Assembly (NCBI GenBank): GCA_905214925.1 | Contig: CAJMOB010000001.1 | Location: 62,001-126,000 of the forward strand | DNA: 64,000 nucleotides | Direction: 5' to 3' | Origin: Scybalomonas sp905214925 | GTDB taxonomy: Bacteria; Bacillota; Clostridia; Lachnospirales; Lachnospiraceae | Shown: positions 16,521 through 25,870 of the stretch, in pieces | How positions within the stretch are numbered: the first letter of the stretch is position 1 | Layout of the letters: the number at the start of each line of letters is the position of its first letter | Translations under genes and position numbers: made by a program | Notes under the pieces: generated by a model | Told to the model about the DNA's origin: nothing | What the model saw: the letters and a program-made list of their open reading frames with translations, nothing else | Database searches by the model: none

Positions 16521-17552
16521 TTATCCACCAAACCTTTTTTGACACTTATGCAATTCTAATGACATTGTGTAACCACTATTTGACAGATTATGTGTTACTT
16601 TATCTACGAAATATTTTCCATCTAGTTTTTTTAAGCCACTAATATAAATTGTATCCGTAGCATTTATCTTATTATTGGCCATAATCGTTACAGACATTGT
16701 AACGGCCTTTTCATTTTCTTTGTTAATTTGCGCACATGCCTTTAATTCAGCATCTGCAATATTATCTACTGTTTCATTTATTTTAAGTATTCTCCTTCCA
16801 GAACCTACTTTATGTGAAACAGTTTTCTTCTTTCTTCCTGGAGGATTATATTTTATAACTGCTCCAGTATAAGTTCCAACTAATGTGGAATTATACGACC
16901 AGCTAAGCAAATCTTTAGCATAAAGAGTAGTAACAGCTTTTTTATTTTCATAATTACCTTTATCATATATAACGATTTTCCCTGCATATACCTTTATGCC
17001 TAATCCATAATCCTCACATACTTTATTTAAAAATGAGCAATCCGACTCATTGCTTTGTTCTAATGTTTTTATCCTTATCGTTTTAGCCTCATAATGCAAT
17101 TGCATATGATATCGTTTTGCGATACCACTGGCTAAAACTTTAATCGTAATTTTTTTCCACGTTTTACTTCTTAATGTGGACCGAAATGAATTTGTTTCTG
17201 GAACAGAAGTTCCACCAATTCGACAAGTTAATGTTGGCCCTGAAAAACTAATATCATCCAAGGCGAACTTGCCACAAGTAAATTGCTTTTTACTATTTAA
17301 TGTACTCCAACTTCTAAGGATAATCTTTGCAATTAATTTATCCCCTTTTTGTGGCATCCATGAATTCATCCAACGCATATCTACGTTCGCAAAATTGACA
17401 CTTATTGTATCACTTTCTCCTGTTGCTGGATCTATATATTCAAATTCTTCTATATAATCTGCTAGCACTTTTGGTGTTCTAGCATTAGACTTCGAATTCT
17501 GTTTTACATAATCAAGACTTAGCCATGCTCGTCTTGGTCTATCTGTTGCCAT
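16521..17552 (-). CDS. Late control protein D-like baseplate hub
   Basis: 343 residues. 'MQLHYEAKTIRIKTLEQSNE' and 'SDCSFLNKVCEDYGLGIKVY' match the Phage_GPD hub fold (T4 gp27-like). It connects the tube to the spike. It is 2 bp from gpV and 0 bp from gpX. Confidence 0.88.
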   Translation of the reverse strand: MATDRPRRAWLSLDYVKQNSKSNARTPKVLADYIEEFEYIDPATGESDTISVNFANVDMRWMNSWMPQKGDKLIAKIILRSWSTLNSKKQFTCGKFALDDISFSGPTLTCRIGGTSVPETNSFRSTLRSKTWKKITIKVLASGIAKRYHMQLHYEAKTIRIKTLEQSNESDCSFLNKVCEDYGLGIKVYAGKIVIYDKGNYENKKAVTTLYAKDLLSWSYNSTLVGTYTGAVIKYNPPGRKKKTVSHKVGSGRRILKINETVDNIADAELKACAQINKENEKAVTMSVTIMANNKINATDTIYISGLKKLDGKYFVDKVTHNLSNSGYTMSLELHKCQKRFGG

Positions 17553-17810
17553 CTACCACACTTCCTCTTCATCACTATAATCATCATAAGGATCTTCTTC
17601 CACATCGTCTATTGTACGCCAAGGTGGAAGTTCTTCTTCCATTGCTGTTTCTGGCAATTCAGGAGTATTCAGCATGACTCCTGAATCAAATACAACTATA
17701 TCCAAATATTTATAATTGTTCTGCATGAGATAATCTGCATGTATCTCATCTCCATAAACTAACAGGGCTATATTATCCCATGTATCGCCCTGTTTTGTTG
17801 TGTAAGCCAT
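17553..17810 (-). CDS. Tail protein X-like (LysM-type)
   Basis: 85 residues from ATG 17808-17810 with TAGGAG upstream. 'YTTKQGDTWDNIALLVYGDE' is a LysM-like start typical of gpX/gp53-type baseplate proteins. The acidic C-terminal tail ('DEEEVW') is not part of the LysM core. Confidence 0.85.
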   Translation of the reverse strand: MAYTTKQGDTWDNIALLVYGDEIHADYLMQNNYKYLDIVVFDSGVMLNTPELPETAMEEELPPWRTIDDVEEDPYDDYSDEEEVW

Positions 17811-17829
17811 GCTAAACACTCCTATCTAA

Positions 17830-20800
17830 TTAAAATTTCTTTCTTCTATTGTCTTTTTGCCATTGCTTCATCATCTTGTCAAATTCAGCTCTTGACATTT
17901 TATCAGCTTCTGCAATTTCATTTTTACCTGCTGTACCATATAAATTGTACTGCGGACTATAACTAATATTAAATCCATCAGCACCAGCAAGTTGATACTT
18001 CCCATTACCACCACTTGATTGATTCGTTGATAATCGTCTTAACAAAGTATCAAAAATTGATTGATTTTGATTATTTTTTATACTTTGAGAGACAATACTA
18101 CTCATTTTTTTCCAAAGTAAATCAAGAGGAAGGATTGCTTCTGCTCCTGCCTCTCCAACCCCTTGCATTCCAGCGGATGCCGTATTAAAAATAGTTGGTC
18201 GTTTAAAGATACCACCAGCTGCATTCCATGAAACATTAAAAGATGGAATTTTAACATTTCCACCTTTCCCATAAGATTCTGTTTTATAACTTGTACTAAT
18301 AACTGGTAACTTTGGCCTTGGAATTGTAATTGTCATATTTTCAAAGGCACTTTTGACTTGGCTTGCTGTACTTTTGGCAGCAGATACTACTGTATTTTTT
18401 AAGTTATTCATGGCTGTGTTAGCTTTATTCTGAACCGTCTGCCATGAAGAATCAAAGGCTTGTACTGTTTGATTCCCTGTTGTTTTAACAGCAGTATTAA
18501 ATTGTGTCATATCAACTGTTCCAGCACTGCTTGCAAAGCCTGTAGTAAATGCCTGCCCTGCCGTTTGGCCTGCTAATTGTACAGCACTATTGGTTTCAGC
18601 AGATTTTGCTGCACTAATTGCACTTCCTGTAACTGTTGCTATTTCTGTTGGGTCTATTCCTGTCGTAAAGCCTCTCGTGAAGTCTTGACCTGCTGTTAGT
18701 CCTACTAACTGTGCAGAACTATTGGTTCCAGCAGATTTTGCTGCACTAATTGCACTTCCTGTAACTGTTGCTATTTCTGTTGGGTCTATTCCTGTCGTAA
18801 AGCCTCTCGTGAAGTCTTGACCTGCTGTTAGTCCTACTAACTGTGCAGAACTATTGGTTCCAGCAGATTTTGCTGCACTAATTGCATTTCCTGTAACTGT
18901 TGCTATCTCTGTTGGGTCTATTCCTGTTGTAAAACCTCTTGTAAAGTCTTGACCTGCTGTTAGTCCTACTAACTGTGCAGAACTATTAGTTCCAGCAGAT
19001 TTTGCTGCACTAATTGCACTCCCTGTGACTGCTGCTATTTCTGTTGGGTCTATTCCTGTTGTAAAACCTCTTGTAAAGTCTTGACCTGCTGTTAGTCCTA
19101 CTAACTGTGCAGAACTATTAGTTCCAGCAGATTTTGCTGCACTAATTGCACTCCCTGTGACTGCTGCTATTTCTGTTGGGTTTATTCCTGTCGTAAATCC
19201 TCTTGTAAAGTCTTGGCCTGCTGTTAATCCTACCAACTGTGCAGAAGTTCCAATTCCATTGGTGGCATTCGTAACAACAGAATAATTACTTTGTATTCCA
19301 GATGCATAACTATCAAGAGTGCTTTTTCCAGCATTCTTTAGCTCTTCTGCATCATCCTTACCTAGTATCCATGACTTAAGTCCTTTTCCAATCGACTTAA
19401 CTCCATTCTTAAGACCGTTACCAATTCCTTTTACCACTTCTTTCGCTACTTTTCCCCAATCTGTATTTATTAACGTATTAACAATAGCTATAACAATCTG
19501 CGCTGCTCCTTTTATAATTTCTGGAATTGCTTGTATTAATCCACCAGCTAAACTTGTAATAATTGTAATTCCAGCTTCTATAATATCACCCAGATTGCTT
19601 AAAATTCCTATGAGCAAGCATTGTATTACTTGCATAGCTCCAGATGCAATCAAAGGAACCGACTGTAAAATTCCATCAATCAACTGCAAAATAACCTGTG
19701 CACCACACTGTAATATCATAGGAAGATTGGAAACAATCCCCTGTGCTAATGCTAAAAGAAGCATGACCGCTGACTGAGAAATTGTTGGTAACATACTTGC
19801 AATACCTTGCCAAAATTGAATAATAGCAACAACTGCTGATTGAATAAGCATCGGGGCTTGTTGAGCTATCCCATTTGCAAAATTAATAATTAATTGACCT
19901 GCTGTTAGCAATAAACTTGGTGCAATAGATAACATTCCCTGTACAAACTTTCCACCTGCAACGGCTGCAGAACTTGCAATTTGTTCGCTATTTTCATTGA
20001 TTCCATTCACAAAATTTTTAACCATATTCACACCAGCATCTACGATATCTGGTGCATAATCGGCGATCATCTGCACGCCTCCAGCTAACACAGTTCCAAG
20101 ACTTGCTGTTAGTCCATCAAGACCACCTTCCTGAAAAGCGGTTGTTAATGTATCTACTGCATTATTTGCTTCTTTTAAAATGTCTGCTAATGGATTTCGA
20201 ACACTTTGATAAAATTCAATACCTAAGTTTGTCAATCCGTTTTTTAGAATATTAAATTGGCTCTCCATTGTAGCATAACGCTGTTCTACTTCCTTTGTTA
20301 ATGCTGTATTTTCTTTCCATGCAGTATTACTTCTCTCGATCGCACCTTTCATCATTCCACTTGCATTGGCAGATCTGAGAATTGTATCTCTAAGTCTTAT
20401 TTCACTAAGCCCCATGTCATCCAAAATAGCAATGGCACTCTTACCGAGTCTTTTTGTATCATTTAAACCTGACAGGAACTGAATAATAGCTCCTGCTGCG
20501 TCCGTTTGAAATGATTTTTTAAATTCTGATGTACTTACACCAGCAACTTTGGCATACTGTTTTAAGGCTTTTCCGCCACCTTCTGTTGCTAACTGTATCT
20601 TAACCATTAATTTCGACATGGCAGAACCACCAGCTTCTGCTTCTAAACCAACAGAACTTAAGGCAGTTGCAAATCCTAAGATTTCTGACTCTGACATTCC
20701 AACCTGATTTCCTGCCGCTGCAAGTCTAAGACCCATAGCAGTAATCTCAGCCTCTGTTGTAGCATAATTGTTACCTAGATCAACAATTGTTGCCCCTAGC

Positions 20801-21282
20801 CTGTCAAAGTCTTTTTGAGACATACCTGTGATATTAGCAAAACGAGCAAGAGTTGTTGCAGCCTCGTCCGCAGTTAAGTTTGTTGCATCTCCTAACTGTG
20901 TCATAACTTTTGTAAAACTTAGAATATTATCTGTCTGAATACCAAGCTGACCAGCTGCTTCTGCAACTCCTGCAATTTCTACCGCAGATGTTGGCATTGT
21001 CCTCGCCATATCTCTAATTCCTTTGTCCAAGGCATCTAACTGCTCCTGCGTAGCATCTACTGTCTTTTTAACACCTGCAAACGCACTTTCGTATTCAACA
21101 CCAGCCTTAATAGCTGCAGCGCCTAATCCTACAAGAGCTGTTGCAGCTGCAGCAGTTGCAGCAGCAGAAACTTTAGCAATAGAAGCAATGTGCTTATTAG
21201 CATTTTTAAAAGCACTGTTGAATGATTTTTCAACACTTCCAGCAATTTTGACCGCTATCTTATATGTACTACTTTGTGCCAT
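17830..21282 (-). CDS. Tail tape measure protein
   Basis: 1150 residues. The N-terminal third is the TP901-type core, including 'VAEAAGQLGIQTDNILSFTK' and 'NLTADEAATTLARFANITGM'. The middle (~400-600) has several hydrophobic helices, and the C-terminus has the usual 'AGGIFKRPTIFNTASAGMQ' and 'GEAGAEAILPLDLLW'. Residues ~675-895 are five near-identical 44-residue repeats plus a diverged sixth. It sets tail length and helps DNA entry. The start ATG overlaps the end of the frameshifted chaperone by 14 bp. Confidence 0.93.
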   Translation of the reverse strand: MAQSSTYKIAVKIAGSVEKSFNSAFKNANKHIASIAKVSAAATAAAATALVGLGAAAIKAGVEYESAFAGVKKTVDATQEQLDALDKGIRDMARTMPTSAVEIAGVAEAAGQLGIQTDNILSFTKVMTQLGDATNLTADEAATTLARFANITGMSQKDFDRLGATIVDLGNNYATTEAEITAMGLRLAAAGNQVGMSESEILGFATALSSVGLEAEAGGSAMSKLMVKIQLATEGGGKALKQYAKVAGVSTSEFKKSFQTDAAGAIIQFLSGLNDTKRLGKSAIAILDDMGLSEIRLRDTILRSANASGMMKGAIERSNTAWKENTALTKEVEQRYATMESQFNILKNGLTNLGIEFYQSVRNPLADILKEANNAVDTLTTAFQEGGLDGLTASLGTVLAGGVQMIADYAPDIVDAGVNMVKNFVNGINENSEQIASSAAVAGGKFVQGMLSIAPSLLLTAGQLIINFANGIAQQAPMLIQSAVVAIIQFWQGIASMLPTISQSAVMLLLALAQGIVSNLPMILQCGAQVILQLIDGILQSVPLIASGAMQVIQCLLIGILSNLGDIIEAGITIITSLAGGLIQAIPEIIKGAAQIVIAIVNTLINTDWGKVAKEVVKGIGNGLKNGVKSIGKGLKSWILGKDDAEELKNAGKSTLDSYASGIQSNYSVVTNATNGIGTSAQLVGLTAGQDFTRGFTTGINPTEIAAVTGSAISAAKSAGTNSSAQLVGLTAGQDFTRGFTTGIDPTEIAAVTGSAISAAKSAGTNSSAQLVGLTAGQDFTRGFTTGIDPTEIATVTGNAISAAKSAGTNSSAQLVGLTAGQDFTRGFTTGIDPTEIATVTGSAISAAKSAGTNSSAQLVGLTAGQDFTRGFTTGIDPTEIATVTGSAISAAKSAETNSAVQLAGQTAGQAFTTGFASSAGTVDMTQFNTAVKTTGNQTVQAFDSSWQTVQNKANTAMNNLKNTVVSAAKSTASQVKSAFENMTITIPRPKLPVISTSYKTESYGKGGNVKIPSFNVSWNAAGGIFKRPTIFNTASAGMQGVGEAGAEAILPLDLLWKKMSSIVSQSIKNNQNQSIFDTLLRRLSTNQSSGGNGKYQLAGADGFNISYSPQYNLYGTAGKNEIAEADKMSRAEFDKMMKQWQKDNRRKKF
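18586..19260 (-). repeat. Tandem 132-bp repeats in the tape measure gene
   Basis: Five copies with a strict 132-bp period (unit boundaries near 18586, 18718, 18850, 18982, 19114 and 19246), encoding a 44-residue unit with 'LVGLTAGQDFTRGFTTG' and 'AISAAKSAGTNS'. They differ by only a few bases, so they arose recently or are kept alike by recombination. Confidence 0.92.
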
Positions 21283-21436
21283 AGATTTCTGCCACCTCCT
21301 CTGCTAAGTCAATGAGATCAAAAACGGACAGGTTTTCTAAATAATCAAAACCTGTCCGTAGCATAAAACTTAATGTAATTGTTAATTTTCTTATGGAATT
21401 TGCATCAGATGCTTTTATTCCGTTCCGTATAAAAAA
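21269..21436 (-). CDS. -1 frameshift extension of the tail assembly chaperone
   Basis: After the slippery T TTT TTA on the minus strand (21430-21436), the -1 frame stays open for 55 codons, ending in TAG at 21269-21271: 'IRNGIKASDANSIRKLTITL', then 'FDLIDLAEEVAEIYGTK'. It has no start of its own with a ribosome site. This is the classical G/GT-type arrangement upstream of a tape measure gene. Confidence 0.8.
   Translation of the reverse strand, partial: FFIRNGIKASDANSIRKLTITLSFMLRTGFDYLENLSVFDLIDLAEEVAEIYGTK
21324..21359 (-). promoter_or_regulatory. 13-bp perfect stem-loop inside the chaperone extension
   Basis: ACGGACAGGTTTT (21324-21336) pairs perfectly with AAAACCTGTCCGT (21347-21359), with a 10-nt loop and TTTTT immediately after on the minus strand. 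It has the form of an intrinsic terminator, placed within coding sequence just before the tape measure gene, about 70 nt beyond the slippery site. Confidence 0.6.
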
Positions 21437-21777
21437 CCCGTTACAATATTTTTAAGATTGATAGAGTCTTTTGGAGATAAACCAAGAAAGAATTCTACTG
21501 GTTTTCTTGTTGCTCTAGCAGAAATTTCACAAGCATATTCCAATGACATTTCAGGCAGTAAGTTAATACCGCCCTTTTTCTCCATTAATTTGTTAACAGC
21601 AATCATATCTCTTCCTGTTAAATTCTCCAGTCCACTTAAATCAATCTCTTTATAGGTTTCACCCTCAAATTCATAAGGTTTCTTAAACTTCAACAAATAT
21701 GTATTTTCATTTGTTTCTTCTGCATCTGTCACTACTTGTTCATTTTGTTCATTCTTTTTTAAATCTTCCATTAACAT
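21415..21777 (-). CDS. Tail assembly chaperone (Mu gp41-like), zero-frame product
   Basis: 120 residues. 'FKKPYEFEGETYKEIDLSGL' and 'LTGRDMIAVNKL' are typical of the Phage_TAC/Mu gp41 family. It lies between the tube and tape measure genes. The end of the gene holds the heptamer TTTTTTA in the correct phase (T TTT TTA), giving a longer -1 product. Confidence 0.85.
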   Translation of the reverse strand: MLMEDLKKNEQNEQVVTDAEETNENTYLLKFKKPYEFEGETYKEIDLSGLENLTGRDMIAVNKLMEKKGGINLLPEMSLEYACEISARATRKPVEFFLGLSPKDSINLKNIVTGFLYGTE

Positions 21778-22289
21778 AATTTCCTAATCCTTTCCAATAA
21801 GTCTTTTCCATTGATTTTATATACGAAGTTCAATTTATCAAGTTCAATTACTTGTTTTGCCCCAATCTCAATGAGAATATAAGTAATTTCGATTTTAATT
21901 GAACTTTTTGTTCCTTGCCCTTGCTTAACACTTCCACCAGTAATCCCTTTTAACATTCCTCTAACAGCAATTCGCATACCAACATTGTTGATTTCACCTG
22001 TCTCTGGATTTGTCATCTGAATAGAACCTCTCAATGTTGCATTAACAACATTGTTATTGCCAATAAGTTTAAACATACTTTGTGTAAGTGTCACAAATGG
22101 AATTTCCATTTCCATGCTTCCAAATTGTCCAAGAGTCGGATCATCTATTTCTCCAAGAATCCCTGGACCACTTAATGTTTCTGTCATAGATTCAAAATCA
22201 GGCAGATTCACCTCATCCGAAATTCCAACACAACGTTCTCCTCTATCATAGACATTGAACATATTAATCTTTGAAGGAATTAAACCCAT
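21771..22289 (-). CDS. Major tail tube protein (P2 FII-like)
   Basis: 172 residues. 'INMFNVYDRGERCVGISDEV' and 'TETLSGPGILGEIDDPTLGQ' are typical of the Phage_tube family of contractile-tailed phages. It forms the inner tube inside the sheath. It is 0 bp from the sheath gene. Confidence 0.93.
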   Translation of the reverse strand: MGLIPSKINMFNVYDRGERCVGISDEVNLPDFESMTETLSGPGILGEIDDPTLGQFGSMEMEIPFVTLTQSMFKLIGNNNVVNATLRGSIQMTNPETGEINNVGMRIAVRGMLKGITGGSVKQGQGTKSSIKIEITYILIEIGAKQVIELDKLNFVYKINGKDLLERIRKLC

Positions 22290-23776
22290 TATTCTTCACC
22301 TCCTGTTAATGCTTCTTGTAGCATATCTGGACTAAATTCTAGTGTATTAAAAATACATTCAGCAGGAGTATACGCAGCTAATTGCTGCTTAAATACAATT
22401 TTTCCCTGCAAAATATTATCAATTGGATTATCTTCTTCGTTATAGATAATTCTTGCTCCTGCACAATAACCTTGCGTCGCTAGACTATTTCCTCTGATAT
22501 TCTCTTCATCCACAATAGCTTCGATTAATCTTACATTTGTAAGATCATCAATTCTTTCGATGAAATTAAGAATGAAGCTATTGCCCCACCAGCTAAAGAA
22601 CCTCCGAACATTAAACCAACGATCTTTTGGATCTGGTGTATTGATTTCTTCTGAGAAATACGCTGTATTATTTCCCCAACTTCTGAAACCTTTTATATTA
22701 ATTGCTGTCACAACACCAGCTGCATTCACAATATTTGCATACTCTTGATCTAAGAAAACTTCCGTGTTTTCTTCATCATCAAGACAAATTGCATCAATTG
22801 GTAAAGGCTTATTAGAAGCTGTTAAATTTGGAATATTGTTATTATCATAGTCATTTGTAGTTATCATAGCTCCAAAAAGAGCGCTATAATAATATGCTTT
22901 TCCATCAATCTTAACCATTGGCCATACAGGCTCAATATGAGGGCTAACAAGACCAGCTTCTTCCTTTTCCTCCTTAACGTCATCATATGTCTTAGCTCCA
23001 GTTTCTCCAGAATCTAAGTCCACAACAGCCTCTAAATTGTAACAGCCATTTACTCTCTCTATCTTAGATGCAATAGCCGCAGCAACTGCTGGATCTTTAC
23101 TATACTTAGGAACTAACACGATACCAGGTACATATCCTGTATTCGGGAAAATTCTTCTGATAAGTTCTAATCCTGTATCATTCCCATTTGATACATCATG
23201 TCCACCGATAACATCTACACTTGTTACTTTAGATGGATCAATCTTTGTTCCAGCTATATTTAGTTTTGTAGCACTAGTAGCAGTTCCTGTACTTAACACT
23301 GTAATAATAACATTTCCATTATCATCAAATGATGCAATATAGTCTTCGTCCACAGTAAGTTGAGTACCAGGCTCTCCAGAAGAATTATCTTTTACAACTA
23401 ATGTATCTAATAACAAGCCTTGTACTTCAATTTTCGCTTGTTTATTTACAACTGGATAGTCGGATGCTTCCACTTCTGCTTTATGCTTACTTGGATCCAA
23501 TACATTAACCATAATGACTGGTGCTACTGCAAAATATTTAAAAGACGCATCCATACTCTGACATAGCGTATAGTCTTTAATATTTTCACTGTATCCTAAT
23601 TTTTTCCGAGCATCATCCATAGAGTAAACAACAATAGGTTTATTAGTTACACTATATGGATTATCCACAAGATTGATTGGCGCTACCCCAAATACCAACT
23701 GTGGATACTGACAAAGTACAGGTGCAACTAACTTGGTCGGCTCTTCATCAACATAAATCCCATGTTTGTATCCCAT
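22289..23776 (-). CDS. Tail sheath protein
   Basis: 495 residues. 'YKHGIYVDEEPTKLVAPV' at the N-terminus and 'NVRRFFSWWGNSFILNFIER' and 'IVFKQQLAAYTPAECIFNTL' near the C-terminus are sheath signatures. It identifies the phage as contractile-tailed. Confidence 0.94.
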   Translation of the reverse strand: MGYKHGIYVDEEPTKLVAPVLCQYPQLVFGVAPINLVDNPYSVTNKPIVVYSMDDARKKLGYSENIKDYTLCQSMDASFKYFAVAPVIMVNVLDPSKHKAEVEASDYPVVNKQAKIEVQGLLLDTLVVKDNSSGEPGTQLTVDEDYIASFDDNGNVIITVLSTGTATSATKLNIAGTKIDPSKVTSVDVIGGHDVSNGNDTGLELIRRIFPNTGYVPGIVLVPKYSKDPAVAAAIASKIERVNGCYNLEAVVDLDSGETGAKTYDDVKEEKEEAGLVSPHIEPVWPMVKIDGKAYYYSALFGAMITTNDYDNNNIPNLTASNKPLPIDAICLDDEENTEVFLDQEYANIVNAAGVVTAINIKGFRSWGNNTAYFSEEINTPDPKDRWFNVRRFFSWWGNSFILNFIERIDDLTNVRLIEAIVDEENIRGNSLATQGYCAGARIIYNEEDNPIDNILQGKIVFKQQLAAYTPAECIFNTLEFSPDMLQEALTGGEE

Positions 23777-23788
23777 GTTTCTTACCTC

Positions 23789-24118
23789 CTAAATCATCTT
23801 TTTTACTCTTTCATAAAGTGTATTTAAAACACTACCTTTTTTAGATAGTTGTACATTTGCATCTGCTAATTGTTCAACTGGGATTAGCAAACCACCAATC
23901 AGTGGTATCTCATCCATTTTCTTCTGTAGCCCTTTTGTAAGACCGTTATTAAAGATTGTATTCTTTTTGACTACGTTCTTAATATCTGGACCAACATACA
24001 CAACTGTCTGTTTTTTCTTAACATTAGTTTGCGCTTGTACAGATTTTTGTACTTTAGGTGTTTCTACCACCATCTTTTCTCTTTGATTTTCTTTCTGAAT
24101 GTCTTTTTCTTCATTCAT
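23789..24118 (-). CDS. Phage protein of unknown function before the sheath
   Basis: 109 residues. It has a highly charged, Lys/Gln-rich N-terminal half and a C-terminal half with 'YVGPDIKNVVKKNTIFNNGL', found in small proteins at this place in myovirus-like Firmicute phages. The domain name is not known to me. It overlaps the previous gene by 4 bp. Confidence 0.65.
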   Translation of the reverse strand: MNEEKDIQKENQREKMVVETPKVQKSVQAQTNVKKKQTVVYVGPDIKNVVKKNTIFNNGLTKGLQKKMDEIPLIGGLLIPVEQLADANVQLSKKGSVLNTLYERVKKMI

Positions 24119-24660
24119 GCAAGTGGGTCCTCCTTTACCATCGCATATGTTTCAAATTTCATCTCAATACCACCAAAAAAATATGGATAAGTATCTACAT
24201 CTTCTTTTTCATCCTGTAATGCCCATGTCATGGGATATTTAAAAACATATCTCTTGGCCAACACAGGATTCTTGGCAAAACGTTCATAAATTTTCTCAAT
24301 AATATTAATAATATCCTTGTGACCATTCACATCCTCTGCATTATCATAAACACCAATATAAAGAAGCACCGAAACTTCCTGTGCTGAACTTTCATTTTCG
24401 ATGCTTCCTTCATTCAAAGCAACAATAATATAAGGGAAATCATCATCAATTCTTTGATCATTTATCAAGCCATTTTCCAATTCTTCCTGCGTATATTCTT
24501 CTACTATTGTTTTTCTTAATGGCAATCTCTGCGAATACACATTTAATTGTTTACCTTCTGCCCTATTTCCATCTTTATCAATACTACATAAGACAAAATC
24601 TTTAAATATATTATTTTTTAATTCGCTTATAATCTCTTCTTGTAAAAAAAATGGAGTCAT
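24115..24660 (-). CDS. Phage protein, possible tail terminator
   Basis: 181 residues. 'DFPYIIVALNEGSIENESS' followed by 'VSVLLYIGVYDNAEDVNGHK' resembles the fold pattern of tail-completion/terminator proteins (lambda gpU type: a secretion-like beta sheet with a time-course of strands and a long helix). Position between the Z-like protein and the sheath supports this, but sequence evidence alone is weak. Confidence 0.6.
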   Translation of the reverse strand: MTPFFLQEEIISELKNNIFKDFVLCSIDKDGNRAEGKQLNVYSQRLPLRKTIVEEYTQEELENGLINDQRIDDDFPYIIVALNEGSIENESSAQEVSVLLYIGVYDNAEDVNGHKDIINIIEKIYERFAKNPVLAKRYVFKYPMTWALQDEKEDVDTYPYFFGGIEMKFETYAMVKEDPLA

Positions 24661-25244
24661 CGTTTACTCAACACCTTTTCAATTTGCTTATTTACATTTT
24701 TCTTTAAATTTTCTTGTATCTTAGGCTTAACAAAGCGATAAACCCTTTCCTCGTTTCCAATCATCTTTGGAATTGAGTTTGAGGATAATGTTTTAATCGG
24801 TAACCTTGCATCTCCTCGTCTTTGTGCTACTGCAACGTGACCACTTGAAAATCGTGTAACAAAGGCTTTTATCCCACCCTTTTCGAGTGGTTTATAACTA
24901 CTACTTTTTACTACCTTTGCTTTAATAATCTCTGGTGGTTGTCCACTTCCTGGCTTATAACTCGCTGGAGTAACCTTAAAATCTTTAAGACCCAATGGTC
25001 TACCTTCTGATACAATTTCTGCTTCCAAATTATTTACTCTTGCCTTGTTAATTTTCATGGATTTATTAAACCCTGACTTTTTAACAGCATAAGTTTTTTG
25101 TGCTTTATCCGCTAGATCCTTACGGCCTACCTTTGCAGTATCATTTAAAGCAGTTTTTAAAACCTTTGGTGCTTCTCTTTTCATTCTTCCAAGTTTTTTT
25201 TCAACTCTTCGCAACATATTCCTGTCATATTCGACTCTCATCAT
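24657..25244 (-). CDS. Minor tail protein Z-like (lambda gpZ)
   Basis: 195 residues, very basic. 'LKTALNDTAKVGRKDLADKA' and 'YAVKKSGFNKSMKINKA' fit the gpZ/GpVII family that connects head completion to the tail. It overlaps both neighbours by 4 bp. Confidence 0.78.
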   Translation of the reverse strand: MMRVEYDRNMLRRVEKKLGRMKREAPKVLKTALNDTAKVGRKDLADKAQKTYAVKKSGFNKSMKINKARVNNLEAEIVSEGRPLGLKDFKVTPASYKPGSGQPPEIIKAKVVKSSSYKPLEKGGIKAFVTRFSSGHVAVAQRRGDARLPIKTLSSNSIPKMIGNEERVYRFVKPKIQENLKKNVNKQIEKVLSKR

Positions 25245-25567
25245 TGTTTATTCGCCTCCAGATTAATCGAATATACACCCATCTCATTTATTGCGTCTGA
25301 TACAAGAAATTTATTTCCATCTAAATCAACAATCGTTCCAAGCCCTGGGAGAGGGCCATAATCCTTTGCTGCCACATAAATAAGGAATTGCTTTTTATAA
25401 ATTCCACGGATGTAAGATTTCTCACGCTTCTCACGCTCAATCATCTCATTGTTATCGATAAGAATTTTCATCTTCTTACCATTTACAACGTGTTCTTCTG
25501 CAAATTCCTCTGGATTTAAAAACATATTCTGAATATCTGTTCTTACAATCTCCTTAAACGTTAGCAT
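25241..25567 (-). CDS. Head-tail connector/stopper-like protein
   Basis: 108 residues. 'KQFLIYVAAKDYGPLPGLGT' with the beta-rich rest fits head-closure proteins (lambda gpFII type). The order capsid - adaptor - this gene - Z supports the assignment. Confidence 0.65.
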   Translation of the reverse strand: MLTFKEIVRTDIQNMFLNPEEFAEEHVVNGKKMKILIDNNEMIEREKREKSYIRGIYKKQFLIYVAAKDYGPLPGLGTIVDLDGNKFLVSDAINEMGVYSINLEANKQ

Positions 25568-25870
25568 TTAATCACTTCGCTTTCTTCCAATCTTACTTGG
25601 ACCACCTTCTGTTCGAAATCGTCTATCAGGTACTCTTCCAACCAAATCTTCTTCTATTCCACTAGATGGAAACGCATCTCCTGATAATCCAGGAAAAGCC
25701 GTTACCAAGACAGCTTTTGCCTTCTGTAACGACTCTCCTGTTTGCCACGTTGCTGACTTATTTTCTATCCATGTATCTACATAAGGATGAATTGATGGTA
25801 ACTCATCCCCTATTTCGTATTGAACTCCATCTATTAGGATCCTCGACAACGCAATTAATTTTTTATCCAA
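25568..25870 (-). CDS. Phage protein of unknown function after the capsid genes
   Basis: 100 residues, beginning 'MDKKLIALSRILIDGVQYEI'. The first ~60 residues look like a small beta-barrel insert domain, and the C-terminus is basic and probably disordered. Its place after the decoration protein suggests a head-completion role. No domain recognised. Confidence 0.6.
   Translation of the reverse strand: MDKKLIALSRILIDGVQYEIGDELPSIHPYVDTWIENKSATWQTGESLQKAKAVLVTAFPGLSGDAFPSSGIEEDLVGRVPDRRFRTEGGPSKIGRKRSD

Noticed and set aside
18586..19260. CRISPR-like repeat array
   Set aside because: The repeats are contiguous 132-bp units inside an open reading frame, without spacers.
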